Assembly: GCA_019639135.1 (NCBI GenBank)
Contig: JAHBSL010000030.1
Coordinates: 1-33,604 of the forward strand
From: Acidobacteriota bacterium
GTDB lineage: Bacteria; Acidobacteriota; Blastocatellia; Pyrinomonadales; Pyrinomonadaceae
Length of the DNA: 33,604 bases
Reading direction: 5' to 3'
The notes under the pieces are model-generated. The model did not search any database and was not told where the DNA came from. It worked only from the letters and a program-made list of their open reading frames with translations. Within the stretch, counting starts at the first letter, position 1; each line of letters begins with the position of its first letter. This document shows, in pieces, positions 24,840 through 33,325 of the stretch. Both the position numbers and the translations under genes were made by a program.

Positions 24840-25687
24840 TCATATTCCGTACAACACTAGCCGCTGCGACTGTCGTGATATTTCTTGCGGCAGTGCCGGG
24901 GTTTGCCGCCCGCTTTGCGGTCATCGCTCCAGACAAGAGCGAGCTTTCCGCGCGGTTTGCGGATGGCGTCACCAGTTCGCTCGGCCCTGATTCGGTCGAC
25001 CGGTTGGCGGCCGAAACGGCTTTCGACACGCTCGGCATCGACACCCCTTTCAATCAAACGGCTGAGGACGCCCGCCGGGCGGGCCGCGTCATCGGAGCGG
25101 ACGTTATAGTACTGATCCGAGCCGAGGTCATCCGGCGAAGTGCCTTCGGCCGCGACCGATATTTTGAGGCGGCGGCGGCGGTGTATGTCGTTAGTGCTCG
25201 TACCGGGAGGCTTGCCGAATGGTTCCTGGCATCGGCCGAAATGGACACTGAAAATGGGGCGGCCGGGGCACTTGTTGAACGCGTCCGTGAGGTGGCCGCC
25301 CGCGTCCGCGAGAGCGGCACCGCGGCAATGCGGGAGGATGTTTCGATCGGCGGACCGGATGAACTTCCCGGCCTTGTGATCATCGATACGCCTTCGGCGA
25401 CGGGTGTTCGGGCTCCGATGCCCTATCGCCGGATCAGGCCCGAATACACCGCCGAGGCATCACGGTTTCGCCTGCAAGCGACTGTCGATGCCGAAGTGGA
25501 CATTGACGCAGAGGGCCGCATCGCCCGGATCGAATTTACCCGCTGGGCGGGCTATGGGCTTGAGGGCTCGGTTGAGAAGGCCATCCGCTCGATGAACTGG
25601 CGGCCCGGCGAGCGGAACGGCAAGCCATTGCCCGTACGCGTGCTCCTGCGATACAATTTCACAAAAGTCGAGCGCCAAGAACCCTGA
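24836..25687 (+). CDS. Secreted protein with C-terminal TonB_C-like domain
   Basis: The start is ATG 24836, overlapping the HD gene stop by four bases. The 283-residue product has a signal peptide (MIIFRTTLAAATVVIFLAAV, cleavage near GFAA). Residues about 25-170 are an alpha/beta domain with ARFAVIAPDKSELSARFADG and GRVIGADVIVLIRAEVIRRS, recalling small periplasmic nucleotide-free Rossmann-like domains of lipoprotein families. The last 85 residues (YRRIRPEYTAEASRFRLQAT, AEVDIDAEGRIARIEFTRWA, RVLLRYNF) match the TonB C-terminal fold. No proline-rich spacer or membrane anchor is seen, so it is unlikely to be a working energy transducer. Its role is unknown. Confidence 0.8.
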   Translation: MIIFRTTLAAATVVIFLAAVPGFAARFAVIAPDKSELSARFADGVTSSLGPDSVDRLAAETAFDTLGIDTPFNQTAEDARRAGRVIGADVIVLIRAEVIRRSAFGRDRYFEAAAAVYVVSARTGRLAEWFLASAEMDTENGAAGALVERVREVAARVRESGTAAMREDVSIGGPDELPGLVIIDTPSATGVRAPMPYRRIRPEYTAEASRFRLQATVDAEVDIDAEGRIARIEFTRWAGYGLEGSVEKAIRSMNWRPGERNGKPLPVRVLLRYNFTKVERQEP

Positions 25688-25732
25688 AACTGCGTCTCGA
25701 GCTAGATCCGAGAACACCTCCACAAATTTCCG

Positions 25733-26479
25733 ATGAGCCAGATCCGAGCAATTCTCCGCTTTGCCGCCTTCACCCTGGTATCGGTCGGTATCTACAGTTT
25801 GTGGTGGGTCACCTCTTTCTTAATCCCAAATAAAACATATTGGCGGCAGCTTGCCTTCGGGCTTTGGTCGCGGGCGTTCATCCGCATCGCCGGTGTTCGG
25901 CTAAATGTAATTGGCGAACCGCCACAGCCGCCCTTTTTCCTCGCGGCGAATCACCTCGGCTATGCTGATATCCCGATCCTGCGAGCAGCGGCAATAGGCG
26001 TTTTTGTCGCAAAGCACGACCTTGCCGATTGGTTCCTCGCCGGGCGGATGATGCGCGACATGGGAATGGTCTTCATCAATCGCGGCAACCGGCGGGACAT
26101 TCCGCGGGCCGGGTCTCAGATCATCGATCGGCTCTCGGGCGGCGAAGGGATCATAGTGTTTCCCGAAGGCACGAGCACGAAGGGCGAGGAGGTGCTTCCC
26201 TTCCGCTCGTCGTTCTTTGAGTTTGCGGCCAAAAGCGACGTGCCGGTCTCATACGCCTCGATCAGCTATCGGACGCCCGAGGGCGAAGGCCCGGCAAGCG
26301 AATTCATTTGCTGGTGGGACGATACACCGTTCCTCAAGCATATGCTGCGAATGTTTTCGCTTTCCGGATACGAGGCGACGGTCGTTTTCGGCACCGAACC
26401 GATAGTTCGTACCAATCGCAAGGAGCTTGCCGGCGAACTTCACCGCAGGGTCGAGCAGAGCTTCATTCCGGTCATTTAG
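25733..26479 (+). CDS. 1-acyl-glycerol-phosphate acyltransferase (PlsC-like)
   Basis: The 248-residue protein has an N-terminal hydrophobic stretch (about 8-31) for membrane attachment. It shows the acyltransferase motifs: NHLGYAD (N73-D79, the NHx4D catalytic site), FINRGNRRD (about 114-122) and FPEGTSTKGE (143-152). The enzyme should move an acyl chain to lysophosphatidic acid or a similar lysophospholipid at the inner membrane. It lies 45 bases after the secreted TonB_C-like gene on the same strand, so cotranscription with the HD gene pair is possible. Substrate specificity cannot be read. Confidence 0.9.
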   Translation: MSQIRAILRFAAFTLVSVGIYSLWWVTSFLIPNKTYWRQLAFGLWSRAFIRIAGVRLNVIGEPPQPPFFLAANHLGYADIPILRAAAIGVFVAKHDLADWFLAGRMMRDMGMVFINRGNRRDIPRAGSQIIDRLSGGEGIIVFPEGTSTKGEEVLPFRSSFFEFAAKSDVPVSYASISYRTPEGEGPASEFICWWDDTPFLKHMLRMFSLSGYEATVVFGTEPIVRTNRKELAGELHRRVEQSFIPVI

Positions 26480-26551
26480 GGCCGAAATACGAAACCGTTC
26501 GGTCATTTCCCGCGTATTTATTGGCACAACACCATACCTCAGGAGATAACT

Positions 26552-28575
26552 ATGTTCACTCGACCCCTGCGTACAGTGCTCGCTTTCGCTGTAGCTCTCA
26601 GTTTTTCGATAAATGCGTTTGCCGACGTCCCGGCCTTCGACACCTCGCGGATGGACCGGAGCGTTTCGCCCTGCAACGACTTTTTCAGTACGTAAACGGC
26701 AACTGGCTGCGGACGACCAAAATTCCGGCCTCAGAAGCTCGCTGGGGCACATTCAATATACTCGGGGAACGTAACAATCAGATTCTCCGTGAGGTGCTCG
26801 AAACCGCCTCGGCCGCAAAGGCCCGCACCGGAAGCGACCAACAGTTGATCGGCGATCTTTACGCGACATGCATGGACGAAGAGGCGATAGAGAAGGCCGG
26901 AACCTCGCCGATCGATCCGATGCTTCGCCAGATAGAGGCGATGCGTTCCCCGGCAGACGTCCGCCGGCAGCTTGCGATGCTGCACAACGCCGGCATTCCG
27001 TCGGTATTCGGCTTTGGTGCGGGCCCTGACCTCAAGGACTCCAATGCCGTCATCATCAATGCCAATCAGGGCGGACTGAGCCTCCCGAACCGCGATTACT
27101 ATACGAACACGGACGCAAAGACCATCGAGACCCGGCGCAAATTCGTCGATCACGTAACGGAAATGTTCACGCTTCTAGGCGATACGCCCGAGCAGGCAAA
27201 GGCAAATGCGAACACCGTTATGCTGATGCAAACGGCCCTTGCCAATGCCTCGCTCTCGCCGATCGAACTCCGCAATCCGGACAACCGCTACAACATGGTC
27301 ACGCTCGCCGAAGCCGAAAAGGTGGCCCCGAACGTCGCCTGGGCAAGCTATATGCGTTCTCGCGGGATCGCTCCGGAGAAGCGCTTTAACATGGCTCCGG
27401 TAAAGTTTTTCGAAGCGGTCAATTCGATGATGACGGAGACGCCGGTCCGTGACTGGCAGACCTATTTCCGCTGGATGCTGGTCAACACGGCGGCATCTTC
27501 GCTTTCAAAGAAGTTTCGCGATGCAAGTTTCGAATTCTTTGGCCGATACCTGAGCGGGCAGAAGGAACAGCAGCCGCGGTGGCGGACCTGCGTTCAAACG
27601 GTGAACGGCATTCTCGGCGAGGCACTCGGGATGGAATACGCCCGCCGCGAATTCAAGCCCGAGGCAAAGGCCCGGATGAACGAGCTGATCGACAACCTGA
27701 TGGTTGCGATGAAGGAACGGATCGACAACCTTGAATGGATGGGCCCTGAGACCAAACGCGAGGCACAGACAAAGCTCTCGACCTTTAAGCGGAAGATCGG
27801 TTATCCGGACAAACTTCGCGGCTATAAGGGGCTGAGGATCGGTCGTGCATCATTTGCCGGAAATGTGTTGACCGCAAACCGATTTCAAGTGCGCCGAAAT
27901 TTTGAGGACCTCGGCAAGCCGCGTGACAAGACCCGATGGGGATTCACGCCCTCGACCGTCAACGCTTCCTACTCACCGGTGAACAACGAGATCACGTTCC
28001 CGGCCGGCATCCTTCAGCCACCTTTCTTTAATTTCAATGCCGACGACGCGATCAACTATGGGGCCATCGGCGGGGTCATCGGCCACGAGATCACGCACGG
28101 CTTTGACGACCAGGGCAGCCGCTTTGACGCCGAAGGCAACCTCAAAATGTGGTGGACATCGACCGACCGTGCGAAGTTCGAGGAGCGTGCGGCCTGCCTC
28201 GTCAAACAATGGGATGAATATGAGGTGCAGCCGGGGCTCTTTATGCAGGGTCGCCTTGCTCTCGGCGAGAACATCGGCGACTTTGCCGGCCTAAGTGTTG
28301 CATGGGATGCATTTATGCGTTCGCTTGAGGGCAAGCCGAGGCCGGCTGAGATCGACGGATTCACGCCCGAACAGCGGTTCTTCCTCGGTTGGGGGCAGAT
28401 ATGGGCCGGGAAATACACACCCGAGGCCGAACGGCGGCAGGTGCAGACCGGGCCGCACTCGCTGCCGAAATGGCGGGTTAACGGGCCGCTCTCGAATATG
28501 CCGCAGTTCCAGCAGGCATTCAGCTGCTCGGCCGACCAGCCGATGGTCCGGGCGAACCGCTGTTCCATCTGGTAA
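26552..28575 (+). CDS. M13 family (neprilysin-like) zinc metallopeptidase, one-base frameshift near the N-terminus
   Basis: AGGAG (26541-26545) precedes ATG 26552, which encodes a signal peptide (TVLAFAVALSFSINAFA) and FDTSRMDRSVSPCNDFF, then stops at 26693-26695. The rest continues in the other frame from LFQYVNGNWLRTTKIP. A T5 run at 26681-26685 where T6 is expected explains the break; one added T restores 674 residues, the usual M13 length. The zinc motif HEITH is at 28084-28098, the third-ligand motif GENIGDFAG at about 28264-28290, and the C-terminal CSIW is the family ending. The enzyme would be a secreted or periplasmic oligopeptidase. It is either a broken gene, a slippage case or a sequence error. 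Confidence 0.85.
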
Positions 28576-28596
28576 GCGAAAGTTCATTTCAATCGT

Positions 28597-28661
28597 ATAG
28601 GAGGCTGAGTTACCTCAGCCGTCCTCCCACATCACCGGACGTACCGTTCGGCATCCGGCGG
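28597..28661 (-). ncRNA. Group IIC intron domains V and VI
   Basis: Domain V is the hairpin with CCGCCGGATGCCGAACGG and TACGTCCGGT (plus about 28634-28661), with the characteristic GCCGGATGC...GAAC...GTACGTCCGGT arrangement. Domain VI follows as GGCTGAG GTAA CTCAGCC (seven-pair perfect stem, GTAA loop, plus about 28600-28620) with an unpaired A on its 5' side as the possible branch point. The 3' splice end is CCTAT at 28597. Confidence 0.8.
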
Positions 28662-28662
28662 G

Positions 28663-29382
28663 TTACATAGAGTTTTGAAGCCTCCATTTCTGATCGAGCA
28701 GTGACACGAGTCCGATTCGATCAAAGAATTGATTGGGGAATGCCTCATTCATATGAGACGCTCCCGCGTTGTACCAAGGCCCGCGTCCGTTTCCGGAGAT
28801 CTTCCACGCACGCTCCTGTTTCAGCCCTCTTTTCATCAACTCTTTCATCCGTGCTTTTGGCCGCTTCCAACTGCGCCACAGTAGGCAACGCAGCTTTCGC
28901 CGCAGCCATCCGTCCAGGTCTTCAAAGATGCCCTTGACCTCTGCCAGGCGGAAATATTGGATCCAGCCTCGCAGCAGCGGGTTTAGTTCTTTGACGACCT
29001 GAGTCAGGCTGCGGCCACGGCCCATTCGCATGATGACTCGTATTTTCTTCTTGAATCCGGTCAGCACTGTCTTGGCTACTTTCAGCCGCGGCTTTCGATT
29101 CCACGTCATCGTGTAGCCGAGGAACTTCCGCTCCCGGACCCGTCCGACTGCACCCTTTTCCGCGTTGACCTTTAGCCTCAGACGTTTGTTAAGAAACTCC
29201 GTGATCGATTTCAGAACTCGCTCGCCTGACAACCGTGACCGCAGGTAAACGTTGCAGTCATCGGCATATCGGCCGAACTTGTGTCCTCGTCCTTCCAGTT
29301 CCTTGTCCAATTCGTCCAGCAGAATGTCTGACAGCAGCGGTGACAGCGGCCCGCCTTGCGGAGTTCCTTCCGGTCGCCGAAA
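28663..29382 (-). pseudogene. Group II intron reverse transcriptase/maturase, N-terminal half deleted
   Basis: The open frame begins after an in-frame TAG (29383-29385) and reads RRPEGTPQGGPLSPLLSDIL, then LDELDKELEGRG and GRYADDCNVYLRS. GTPQGGPLSPLL is reverse-transcriptase motif 4 and YADD is the catalytic motif 5. Motifs 6-7 and the maturase (X) domain follow (RSLTQVVKELNPLLRGWIQY, DLDGWLRRKLRCLLWRSW). There is no endonuclease domain, as expected for class IIC. About 190-200 residues (motifs 0-3) are absent. The first start-like codon is a TTG at 29308-29310, within MDKELEGRG. It cannot be an active reverse transcriptase. Confidence 0.88.
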
Positions 29383-29407
29383 CTACTATGCCTTCTGCTG
29401 ACTTCTG

Positions 29408-29418
29408 CCCCCCCCCCC
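29408..29418. repeat. Homopolymer of eleven C within the intron
   Basis: An uninterrupted C11 (G11 in the intron sense strand) lies between the GAGCCGATGA and GCAGAAGTCAGCAG segments of the domain II-III region. Length may be unreliable in assembly, and it is likely to vary in nature. Confidence 0.9.
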
Positions 29419-29637
29419 TCATCGGCTCGCCTCTCGACCAGCCTGGCCACCGTAGGCAAGACGGCAGACCTCCCCGGGTATCATGCATTCACTTTCACGC
29501 TTATGTCCGCCGCATCGCGCGTCCTCACTTCCCGTGCAGGTATCGGACTTTGAAGATCATTGCCTTCTCATCCAGCCAGACCGCCTCTTATGCGATTCCT
29601 GTTCGTCGGACCAGCACTTTGCTTTTACAGCTTCCTT

Positions 29638-29719
29638 CAGATCCCTTCTCCAGATCCCTCCTCCAGATCCCACCTCCAGTTCCCTCCTCGCGATGAACAC
29701 CCTCGCGATGGACACCCTC
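29638..29719. repeat. Two adjacent short tandem arrays inside intron domain I
   Basis: Four 13-base units of CAGATCCCTCCTC type run from 29638 to 29689 with one or two changes each. They are followed at once by two 15-base units GCGATGRACACCCTC (29690-29704 and 29705-29719). On the intron sense strand these are repeats of the GGTGTCCATCGC and GGGATCTG segments that occur once in typical IIC introns. Confidence 0.9.
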
Positions 29720-29801
29720 GCTGTTCAGCTAAACGACTCCCCCTGCCGGGGCCGCCAGGGACTTTCACCCTTTAGCAAATGCACCCTGCCGAGCCCACAA
29801 T

Positions 29802-29834
29802 AAAAAAGCCTGCCGATCAGAAAGACCGGCAGGC
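29802..29834 (-). terminator. Intrinsic terminator of the second giant receptor gene, target of the intron
   Basis: GCCTGCCG (plus 29808-29815) pairs with CGGCAGGC (29827-29834). The minus transcript then enters a six-T tract (plus 29802-29807). Three bases later the intron begins at 29798. It lies 20 bases beyond the receptor stop. Confidence 0.92.
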
Positions 29835-29854
29835 AAAGAATCAGGGAACTCACA

Positions 29855-32800
29855 TTAGAAGGTCAAGCGGGCACCCAATTGGATTGAGCGTGACTCACGG
29901 GTATCAGTATAGACACCGAAATTCGGGCTCGAAAGGTTTAGGTTAATGGTCGTGAATTGCGTTGTATTCAGGAGGTTGAACGCCTCGAACCTAAGTTCGA
30001 GATAATTCGATTCGCTGAACAGCTTGATGCGTTTCGACAAGATCGCATCCCACTGATTGATGGGATTGTCCAGACGGAACTGATTTCGGCCCGACGTTCC
30101 TCGTCGTCCGACGCCGCCGCAAAGTGCGAAATTGGTTCCGCAGTTTGCGATAGCGAACGCATTGGCATTGAAACCACGTCGATTATTTTCGACCCCGTTG
30201 AGTGCGGTATATCTGCCTGGACCAAGGTCGGCAAAGTTGATAAGAGCTCCGCCGGTACCATCAATATCAATTGTGTTACCAACACTAAACACCCTGCCAG
30301 ATTGGTAGGTATAGATGCCGCCAATACTCCATCCATCAACGACGCGGTTAAGCAGTCCTGTCGTTTTCCGGAAGAACGGAAGTTCGTAGATGAAACTTCC
30401 AACGAAGCGATGCGGAGCATCGTCATCCGAGAGCCCGCGGCCCGCAGAGCGATCAAGAGCATCAAGCTGACCACGCTGCGAATCAGAATCGTTGATCGAC
30501 TTCGAGAAAGTATAAGCAAGCTGGAACAGAAGCCCGTCGTCACTCATGCGCTTTTGGAAGTTGGCTTGGAAAGCGTCATAAGCCGAGTTCGAGCCGGTGG
30601 TCAGTTGGACTAGCCCTAACCGGATGTCGTCATTCAACCTGCGTAAATTTGCGTTACCCGTTGTAGGTGCGGGTACCGGTTCAGGCCGCAAAGAGCTGGG
30701 GAAAAACGTGCCAAGCGATGGGTTTATCTGCTCGCGTACATAAAGTCTACGCCCACGGTTGCCTACATAGCTTATGCCGATAACGTAATCACGGGCAAAG
30801 CCACGCTCGAGAGTCAGGTTCCACTGCATCGTGTACGGTGTCCTGATGTTCGGGTCGATCGGTTGGGACATTTGCGAAAGTGGAGCCGTGACGTTGAACG
30901 AACTCTGTGCAAATGGATTGGGAACTTGCCCTTGGTCGCCTCCCCAGTTCGGATACGGGTCCGGAGCAAAGAGGTCGGCAAGAGTTCCGCTTGCAGGAAA
31001 TCGGAAAAAGTTCGTTCCGTTATATCCAGGTGCTGTTAACTGCTGAAGCGCCGTATCACCGATAATAGCTCCGTAATAAACGCCGAAGCCGCCGCGCACA
31101 ACGGTTTCGTCACTTCCGACAACCCGTCTTAGGAAGCTGTTCTCTGGGCTACCAAGCGACCATGCGAAACCAACACGCGGGGCAAAATTGTTCTTGTCCG
31201 GTTCGATTCCGCCAACTGGGATGGTACCGCCGAGTACCGGGTCTGGGTCACCGACATACACAAGTCCGCGCGGAGCACGTCCCCCCGGAGGAATGACGAT
31301 CCGTTGACCTCCCGGAGTTGTAAGTTGCCCGGAGGTCAAAAGCTGAGAGATCGCCCCCGGTCGATAGTATGCAACGCGGTTGAACAGATCCTTCAAAGGC
31401 GAGTTGTATTCATAGCGGATACCGAAGGAAAGCGTCAGATTTGGAGTCGCCCTCCATGTGTCTTGGCCAAAAATCGCCCAGGCGCGTTGCCGATAATCAC
31501 GCTGTCCCGCAGCACCGAACTGAACGGCGGCAGGACTGTTGCCGATAAGGAAATCGGCGAAATCATCACCGGTCGTATTGGTCACTCCCAACAACCCGTT
31601 GGCAGCGTAACTAATCAATCCCTGGTTGATGAACAAGAAATCAGTGTCTTGTTTGTACTTTGTATAATCGAACCCGAATTTCATTCGGTGATCGCCAAGA
31701 ACCCAACTGAGCGAATCCTGGAACTGTATATTCTCGGTGAATCGCCTCTGCGGTCCTTGAATCGAGTTACCTAGTATCAGCCCTCTGTCGAGAAGGCGGA
31801 TCTGAGGCGGGCCGACGAATGTCCCGTCGGCTACAAAGTTCGAGGTAAAACCGATCTGGGCGGGTGTGGTCTGGTTAACCGGAGCAACGCCGGGCTGTTC
31901 GTTTGTCGAATAATTCACTAGGAACGAGTTGACCAGATTCGAATTGATCACATAGGTATAACGGCCGACGTAATTATCGGTACCACGGATGTCATTCGCT
32001 GCGAATCCGGGAACGTTGGCTCCACCGAAGGCAAAAGGAGAGAAAACCTCAGAATCGAAGAAGCTGTAGGTAAAGTTCAACAAATGATTCTGCGTGAAGC
32101 TGTGGTCAAACCTGGTTGTGAACCATTGATTTCTTGTTGTTTGGTTCGCCGACACCTGTGCCTGGCCCCCGGCTGTGGCTTGGGGGAGGAAGCCCAAATA
32201 GTACTGAGCGATCGGGGAAATCCGGTTTTGTGGAATCGTATTATTAGGGAACGGCTGGCCTGTGGCAGGGTCGAAAATAGTATTGCTGAAAACACCCCCT
32301 CTTTCTGCAGCGCTCGGCAATGTAGGAAGTGTTTGAGACTGGCCCAAAACCTGATACCGTCGCTCGTAATCAGCAAAGAAAAATGTTCTGTCCCGACCGT
32401 CGTAAATGACCGGGACACCTTCGCCAAAATTCAAGAAATAAACCGGGCCTCCGATGTTGAAACCGTAGTCCTTACGGTCGAACCGTCGACGAAGGTCAGC
32501 TCCCGGCGCCGTACCTGCCGGTGGCAGGGCCTTGTCAAGAAAACGAGCTGCTGAGAATCCGGTGGGCCGATAAAAAAACCTGGCATTACCGTGGAACTCA
32601 TTCGTGCCGGAGCGGGTGACTACATTGATCACAGATCCCGTGTTTCGACCAAATTCAGCCTCAAAATTAGATGTAAGCAACCGGAACTCTTGAATGGCAT
32701 CCGGACGCGGCTGGCCGCCGATAGCACCGCCGACGGCAACCTCATTATTGTTACCGCCATCGAGCGTGATGTTGTTCTCGACACCGCGGCTTCCGTTTAC

Positions 32801-33325
32801 ACGGATTCCAAGTCCATTGCCAAAGCCTCCGGCCGCAGGCAAGACTCCCGGCTGTATAAGGGCGAGATTAAGGACCTCACGCCCGTTAAGGGGCAACCCA
32901 ACAATGCGTTCATTTTCGACGGTTGTGCCCAGCGCGGGAGATTCCTGATCGATCAACTGAACGCCTGCCGAAACCGTTACCTCTGCCGTTGTGCCGCTAA
33001 GTGCCAACGCAACGTCTGTGGTTACGTTCCGATTTGGTTCGACCGTAATCCTGCTTACGGTTGATTCACCAAACCCCGAAGCGGTTACGATGATGTTGTA
33101 GGTCGAAGGTTCGACCTCGAGGAACTGATACCCTCCACTGTTGTTGGTCTGAACGGAACGTACTTCAGTACCTCTGATAGCGTCAACTAATCGAACCGTC
33201 GCGCCGGGCACAATGGCGCCGTTGGGGTCAGTAACAGTTCCGCGGATCGTGCCGCGTGTGCCCTGAGCAAATGCTGAAATAGCAAAAACCGCGAACAGCA
33301 AAAAAGCTATAAAAATCTTCTTCAT
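29855..33325 (-). CDS. Oar-like TonB-dependent outer-membrane receptor, 1156 residues
   Basis: ATG at 33323-33325 follows a perfect AGGAGG with six-base spacing (plus 33332-33337). The signal peptide is MKKIFIAFLLFAVFAISAFA. Residues about 22-110 are the regulatory beta domain (GTIRGTVTDPNGAIVPGATV, GGYQFLEVEPSTYNIIV). The plug has the acidobacterial-type motif GLPLNGREVLNLALIQPGV, then GVENNITLDGGNNNEVAVGG and FGRNTGSVINVVTRSGTNEF. The large barrel ends RSIQLGARLTF. It is a relative of the 20000-23182 receptor but not a recent duplicate: lengths and plug sequences differ. Ligand unknown. Transcription ends at the terminator occupied by the group IIC intron. Confidence 0.93.
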   Translation of the reverse strand: MKKIFIAFLLFAVFAISAFAQGTRGTIRGTVTDPNGAIVPGATVRLVDAIRGTEVRSVQTNNSGGYQFLEVEPSTYNIIVTASGFGESTVSRITVEPNRNVTTDVALALSGTTAEVTVSAGVQLIDQESPALGTTVENERIVGLPLNGREVLNLALIQPGVLPAAGGFGNGLGIRVNGSRGVENNITLDGGNNNEVAVGGAIGGQPRPDAIQEFRLLTSNFEAEFGRNTGSVINVVTRSGTNEFHGNARFFYRPTGFSAARFLDKALPPAGTAPGADLRRRFDRKDYGFNIGGPVYFLNFGEGVPVIYDGRDRTFFFADYERRYQVLGQSQTLPTLPSAAERGGVFSNTIFDPATGQPFPNNTIPQNRISPIAQYYLGFLPQATAGGQAQVSANQTTRNQWFTTRFDHSFTQNHLLNFTYSFFDSEVFSPFAFGGANVPGFAANDIRGTDNYVGRYTYVINSNLVNSFLVNYSTNEQPGVAPVNQTTPAQIGFTSNFVADGTFVGPPQIRLLDRGLILGNSIQGPQRRFTENIQFQDSLSWVLGDHRMKFGFDYTKYKQDTDFLFINQGLISYAANGLLGVTNTTGDDFADFLIGNSPAAVQFGAAGQRDYRQRAWAIFGQDTWRATPNLTLSFGIRYEYNSPLKDLFNRVAYYRPGAISQLLTSGQLTTPGGQRIVIPPGGRAPRGLVYVGDPDPVLGGTIPVGGIEPDKNNFAPRVGFAWSLGSPENSFLRRVVGSDETVVRGGFGVYYGAIIGDTALQQLTAPGYNGTNFFRFPASGTLADLFAPDPYPNWGGDQGQVPNPFAQSSFNVTAPLSQMSQPIDPNIRTPYTMQWNLTLERGFARDYVIGISYVGNRGRRLYVREQINPSLGTFFPSSLRPEPVPAPTTGNANLRRLNDDIRLGLVQLTTGSNSAYDAFQANFQKRMSDDGLLFQLAYTFSKSINDSDSQRGQLDALDRSAGRGLSDDDAPHRFVGSFIYELPFFRKTTGLLNRVVDGWSIGGIYTYQSGRVFSVGNTIDIDGTGGALINFADLGPGRYTALNGVENNRRGFNANAFAIANCGTNFALCGGVGRRGTSGRNQFRLDNPINQWDAILSKRIKLFSESNYLELRFEAFNLLNTTQFTTINLNLSSPNFGVYTDTRESRSIQLGARLTF

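Larger units (their letters stand above)
28597..29798 (-). mobile_element. Group IIC intron, deletion derivative, inserted after a terminator
   Basis: On the minus strand the element begins GTGGGCTCGGCAGGGTGC, directly after a terminator U-tract, and ends CCTCCTAT. Domain I shows GGGTGAAAGTCCC (29758-29770) and the GGATCTGAAGGAAGC region. CCCGGGGAGGTCTGCC and GCAGAAGTCAGCAGAAGGCA match the domain III region of IIC introns such as that of Oceanobacillus iheyensis. Domain V and VI lie just after the reverse-transcriptase stop. At 1202 bases it is much shorter than an intact IIC intron of about 1.8-2 kb, because the front of the reverse transcriptase is missing. The fourth base is G, where GUGYG is usual. 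The ribozyme core may still fold. Confidence 0.85.

Noticed and set aside
29638..29719. Possible CRISPR-like array
   Set aside because: Units are directly adjacent with no spacers and lie inside intron domain I.
29235..29803. Several plus- and minus-strand open frames between 29211 and 29803
   Set aside because: They lie within the structured non-coding part of the group IIC intron and its tandem repeats; none resembles a protein family except the reverse-transcriptase frame already reported.
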